64,000 bases of DNA from NCBI GenBank assembly GCA_013365365.1, contig JABVXU010000009.1:186001-250000 (forward strand), read 5' to 3'. Below the pieces are notes generated by a model. The model searched no databases. It saw nothing but the letters and a program-made list of their open reading frames with translations, and had not been told where the DNA came from. This document shows, one piece after another, positions 60,820 through 64,000 of this stretch. Both the position numbers and the translations under genes were made by a program. This stretch comes from Cruorifilaria tuberocauda (lineage: Eukaryota; Nematoda; Chromadorea; Rhabditida; Onchocercidae). Each line of letters begins with the position of its first letter. Within the stretch, counting starts at the first letter, position 1.

Positions 60820-61850
60820 TCATTTTGAAGTTTGTATTAAGTTGACCTTCGAACGTTCAAATTCTTTTGCACTTTATAATTATGTCTGTGCATATTTCTT
60901 CTAGGGAAACATGAATAATGCTGCTGATGAACTACGACTTTGTTGTAGATTGCCGGGAATTTCAATTTGAACATGAATAGATGGCATTTGGGAGATGATA
61001 ATCGAGTGAGTTGACTGGTTCAGCTTGAGTGAAATAAGTTGTGAAAGACCGATCTGATGCTTCCATCGATAAATATGAGATAAAGAAATTTTGATCTTTT
61101 TGCTGATCGTCGCATTCAAATTTGGTAATCATTTTAATTTCTGTGGAAATGAAATATAATACAAATATGAATTAAAAAGTGACTGTAAAACAAAAATTTC
61201 TCTTTTTCTCTCTCCTTTATCTCTCTCTCCTTCATGTGATAGCAATAGGCAACAAATAGTGGTAATAAAAAAGAGAACGCGGGGAGATGAAGATAAGAAG
61301 AGAAGCTATTTGAGGTTTTTTCCTTCCTTTTGTGGTGAAGAGAGATTGCCGACAAGTGAAATTGAAGGAAGAGAAACGTTACAAGAACGGTTTACAACCA
61401 TACCTTTCCTCTTATTTAAATAACCCGAACCTCCCTCTCTCTCTCTCTTCTATTTCGTCCTCCCTCATTCAAAAATCTTTCTCTCTCTCTCTCTCCTAGC
61501 ACTTTTGCTTCATACCTGAAAATGCTGAGGAAAAACGACCAAATTACTTATCTCATCAGTACTGGAAAAAGACTTTTGATGATTCCATAATGGGAAATAT
61601 TTCTATTCTTCCAAGATATTTTTACCATTAATCGATTGATGAGGAGAAAGCAAATAACTTTACATTCCATTCAGTCTTATCACAAAGATATAATGACGGA
61701 AATGATAATAAATTATTCTTAATTTAACCTTTTCAGATAAGCATAAAATATGATTAGATTTCTTATTAAAAGAATCTACTTTCCAACATTCTAGTTATGA
61801 CCTTTGTTGCTTTTCAATAAATCCAATAATTGAAGGTATTAGTAGCATAC

Positions 61851-63451
61851 CTGTACCTGTACTTTCCGTCCAATTCTTGGAATTCATCACTTCCTCGAAA
61901 TTCTCATGTAAAGTCGAATAATTATTTTCAATTTCATTGATCAGTTTCAACGCAAACTACAAAATAATGATTAAACAATTTGACATACATCCAAAGCAAA
62001 TTTTTAGGAAATATACTAAAGAAAAAGCAATAATATTTCCATAGTGATGGCATTTAAAAGTGTTCCGTCTTCCTTATCACTGATAACAGAAAAATAAAAC
62101 TTGCTGATAAGATATTTCAAAAGGCATAGCTTATGTCATACATATGTAACTTATGCATCATATTTTTGCACAGCATCAAAGCAAAAAGCCGCTGTTTGAT
62201 GATAGCGCCTGGAAGCATGGATCATTTTTTGATATTCTGCCACCTCCCTTGGAGGTTTTTCTCTCAATTGAAGCTCACTAAGCATCCCGTTCTATTGCTT
62301 GTTAAGCTTATTTTTCTTCATTTTTATTGAAATCATAGGTGATAATAGCCGCGGAAAGATAGCAGACAATGATAATAACAATAATAATAGTAAATATATG
62401 AATCATTGGGTTGATGATAACAACGATAATTATATTAATGATCATATTAATTAGTTATAAGCCAGGAAACATAGATTATTAATTTGTACAAATTTCACAT
62501 TCACAGAACTTTTTATTACTAAATATTTTTCAATGAGGGATTGTTACCTTTAATTTGTGGCAGTCTTTTCATTATCAGTGCACAGAATAATAACCATGCA
62601 TCGATTTGAGAGTCTAAAAAGCCAGCATTTTAGTGCTTCTATAATCCTAGCAATGTAGCGTTAGCTAATTATTTCGCCATTAATTGTTTCTCGGTAAGCA
62701 AAAAAAACACAAGTATTTTTTTAGTATTTTGTTTGGAATATGAAATATTGAAATATGACGTTTTATAGCTGCCATACACGCTGAGCTAAAGCATCCAGGC
62801 GTTACTTTGACGTTCGCTAGTATCTTTTTTCGCACGGAAAAATCATTACCTCAATAATTGCGACAAAATATTTTGAATTTATTATTCCCCGCAATTTGCA
62901 TATAAGCACGTCAAATAAATCAGTTTGCCATTTGGATGTGCAAAATATGCGCTGTTGGTCTGATAAACTATCAGTCATCTTTGGAAAACTCGTCCACCAT
63001 CATCGTTATTACCATTAGCGTTTACCTTATTTTCCAACCCCTCAGTGATCTGGACCTACAGTAATCCTTATATGATCATCATCTCATCACCTGATTCCCG
63101 TCGCTGTTACCGCATTCTTATCAGCCTTCTTCCACCTTCGATTTATGCTCTCAGATTCTCTTTACGATAAATTAAATCATTTGAGCACTGGAAGAACCAG
63201 TATTAGGTCACCATATCAATTCTGTAAAATTTGAAATTCTAATAATCTCCAAAGGTCAAAACTATACTACATTTCTCATTAAACAAAGATTTACTCATAT
63301 TTACGACATTTCTGTATAAGAAAAAAACCTGAGAGGCATTTTCCACTTTATTTCGTTCCATTTTTAACCATTCTTTCTGATTTTCAATTTCATTACATAC
63401 TGTAATATCCTGCTCAATCCTTTGTTCAGTGCTTAGAAAAATTGCTTTCGT
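61851..63451 (-). CDS. unassembled candidate gene with helical, possibly BAR-like exons
   Basis: Several minus-strand segments read as exons with fair splice signals. They are 63451-63329 (41 codons, phase 0 both ends, very charged: QRIEQDITVCNEIENQK), 63149-63111 and 63055-63026 (phase 0, KKADKNA joining VQITEGLENK), 62613-62548 (needs phase 1), 62291-62172 (40 codons, for example LREKPPREVAEYQKM) and 61956-61851 (35 codons, for example FALKLINEIENNYSTLHENF). Together they suggest a long coiled or helical protein. The alternation of charged helical stretches is reminiscent of BAR or F-BAR domains, but I cannot identify a family. The phases around 62613-62548 do not fit their neighbours, so an exon is missing or that segment is wrong. 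The 62291 exon must use a weak GTGCAA donor to avoid a TAA at 62151. Start and end of the gene were not found. Confidence 0.45.
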
Positions 63452-64000
63452 CTAATCATTCCTAACAAACAGCTTTATATCTTTTTATCCAAAAATTTTC
63501 CAGATACACAGTAATCTAAGAAAAATTTTCATTTATCGATTTTCTTTTTGCCACTTACTTCAATGAGAAACAATTTGACAAGCTTGATATATCTAGTTAG
63601 TTCAATTATTTTTATTGCATCATTACTGCTAATGAAGTGTTGAGCAGTACTACTTATATTGATTCCTAATATTTCTTATCCAACTATCCCTCAACTCAAT
63701 TCATCTAAATCAGCAAATGTTTTATTTTAGTGAAATGAAACAAAGATATGAAGCACACCTGCTTCTTTTGCAATGCAAAAACTCTTGTCGATGTAAACAA
63801 GAAAGGAAGTGGAATAATGCGGCTATGCTTTGTTCCAAACACCTTTAGTAATTTCCCTCTTTTGGCACTAACTGATATTCATAATCGCATTAATAATATT
63901 AGTAGTATCCGTTTATTGACAATGAGCTGATCGATACACAACATTATATCCTACTTGAACTTTTTCACTTATCTAGATATGCCAATATCACAATTGTAAA
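63452..64000. other. AT-rich DNA at the right edge
   Basis: No supported exon. If the candidate minus-strand gene ending near 61.85 kb is real, its 5' exons may lie here or beyond the window. Confidence 0.4.

Overview
The window is AT-rich eukaryotic DNA with many short introns, and it reads as a parasitic (clade III, probably filarial-like) nematode. The main evidence is a Nemo-like kinase closest in sequence to C. elegans LIT-1 and an astacin protease that ends in a nematode-style ShKT domain. No database search was possible, so the organism is an inference from protein families and gene structure. I see no rRNA, tRNA, CRISPR array, bacterial insertion or complete transposon.

Three genes can be assembled exon by exon with matching splice phases. 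(1) lit-1, minus strand, 7771-14050, with a probable extra 5' exon at 14463-14707. It encodes a Nemo-like MAP kinase that acts in Wnt/beta-catenin asymmetry signalling. (2) A UBE3A (E6-AP) type HECT ubiquitin ligase, plus strand, 40559-47747, about 22 exons and about 990 residues. It has an N-terminal AZUL zinc finger and a C-terminal catalytic cysteine. (3) A secreted astacin metalloprotease with a C-terminal ShKT domain, minus strand, 49589-53750, 10 exons and 353 residues. Genes 2 and 3 are convergent, with about 1.8 kb between their stop codons. The three genes show no evident common pathway.

The rest is mostly AT-rich non-coding sequence: 1-7770, most of 14.7-40.5 kb, and 53.8-61.8 kb. 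Within it lie local GC-richer patches that read like short exons or promoters. They are at 17.0-17.2, 18.2-18.8, 20.5-20.95, 32.0-32.1, 32.7-32.9, 35.0-35.3, 58.0-58.1, 60.6-60.8 and 61.85-63.45 kb. Several form phase-consistent exon pairs with good splice signals, so one or more further genes are likely here, but I cannot assemble or name them. A two-exon reading frame at 55.2-55.5 kb resembles the N-terminal part of Skp1 only weakly.

Points worth a second look are a 22-bp miRNA-like hairpin at 24790-24845, a leucine in place of the usual methionine in the astacin Met-turn, an atypical splice region in the middle of the UBE3A gene, and the unassembled minus-strand gene at 61.85-63.45 kb. I found no convincing new multi-gene system; this looks like an ordinary nematode locus with some unannotated small genes.
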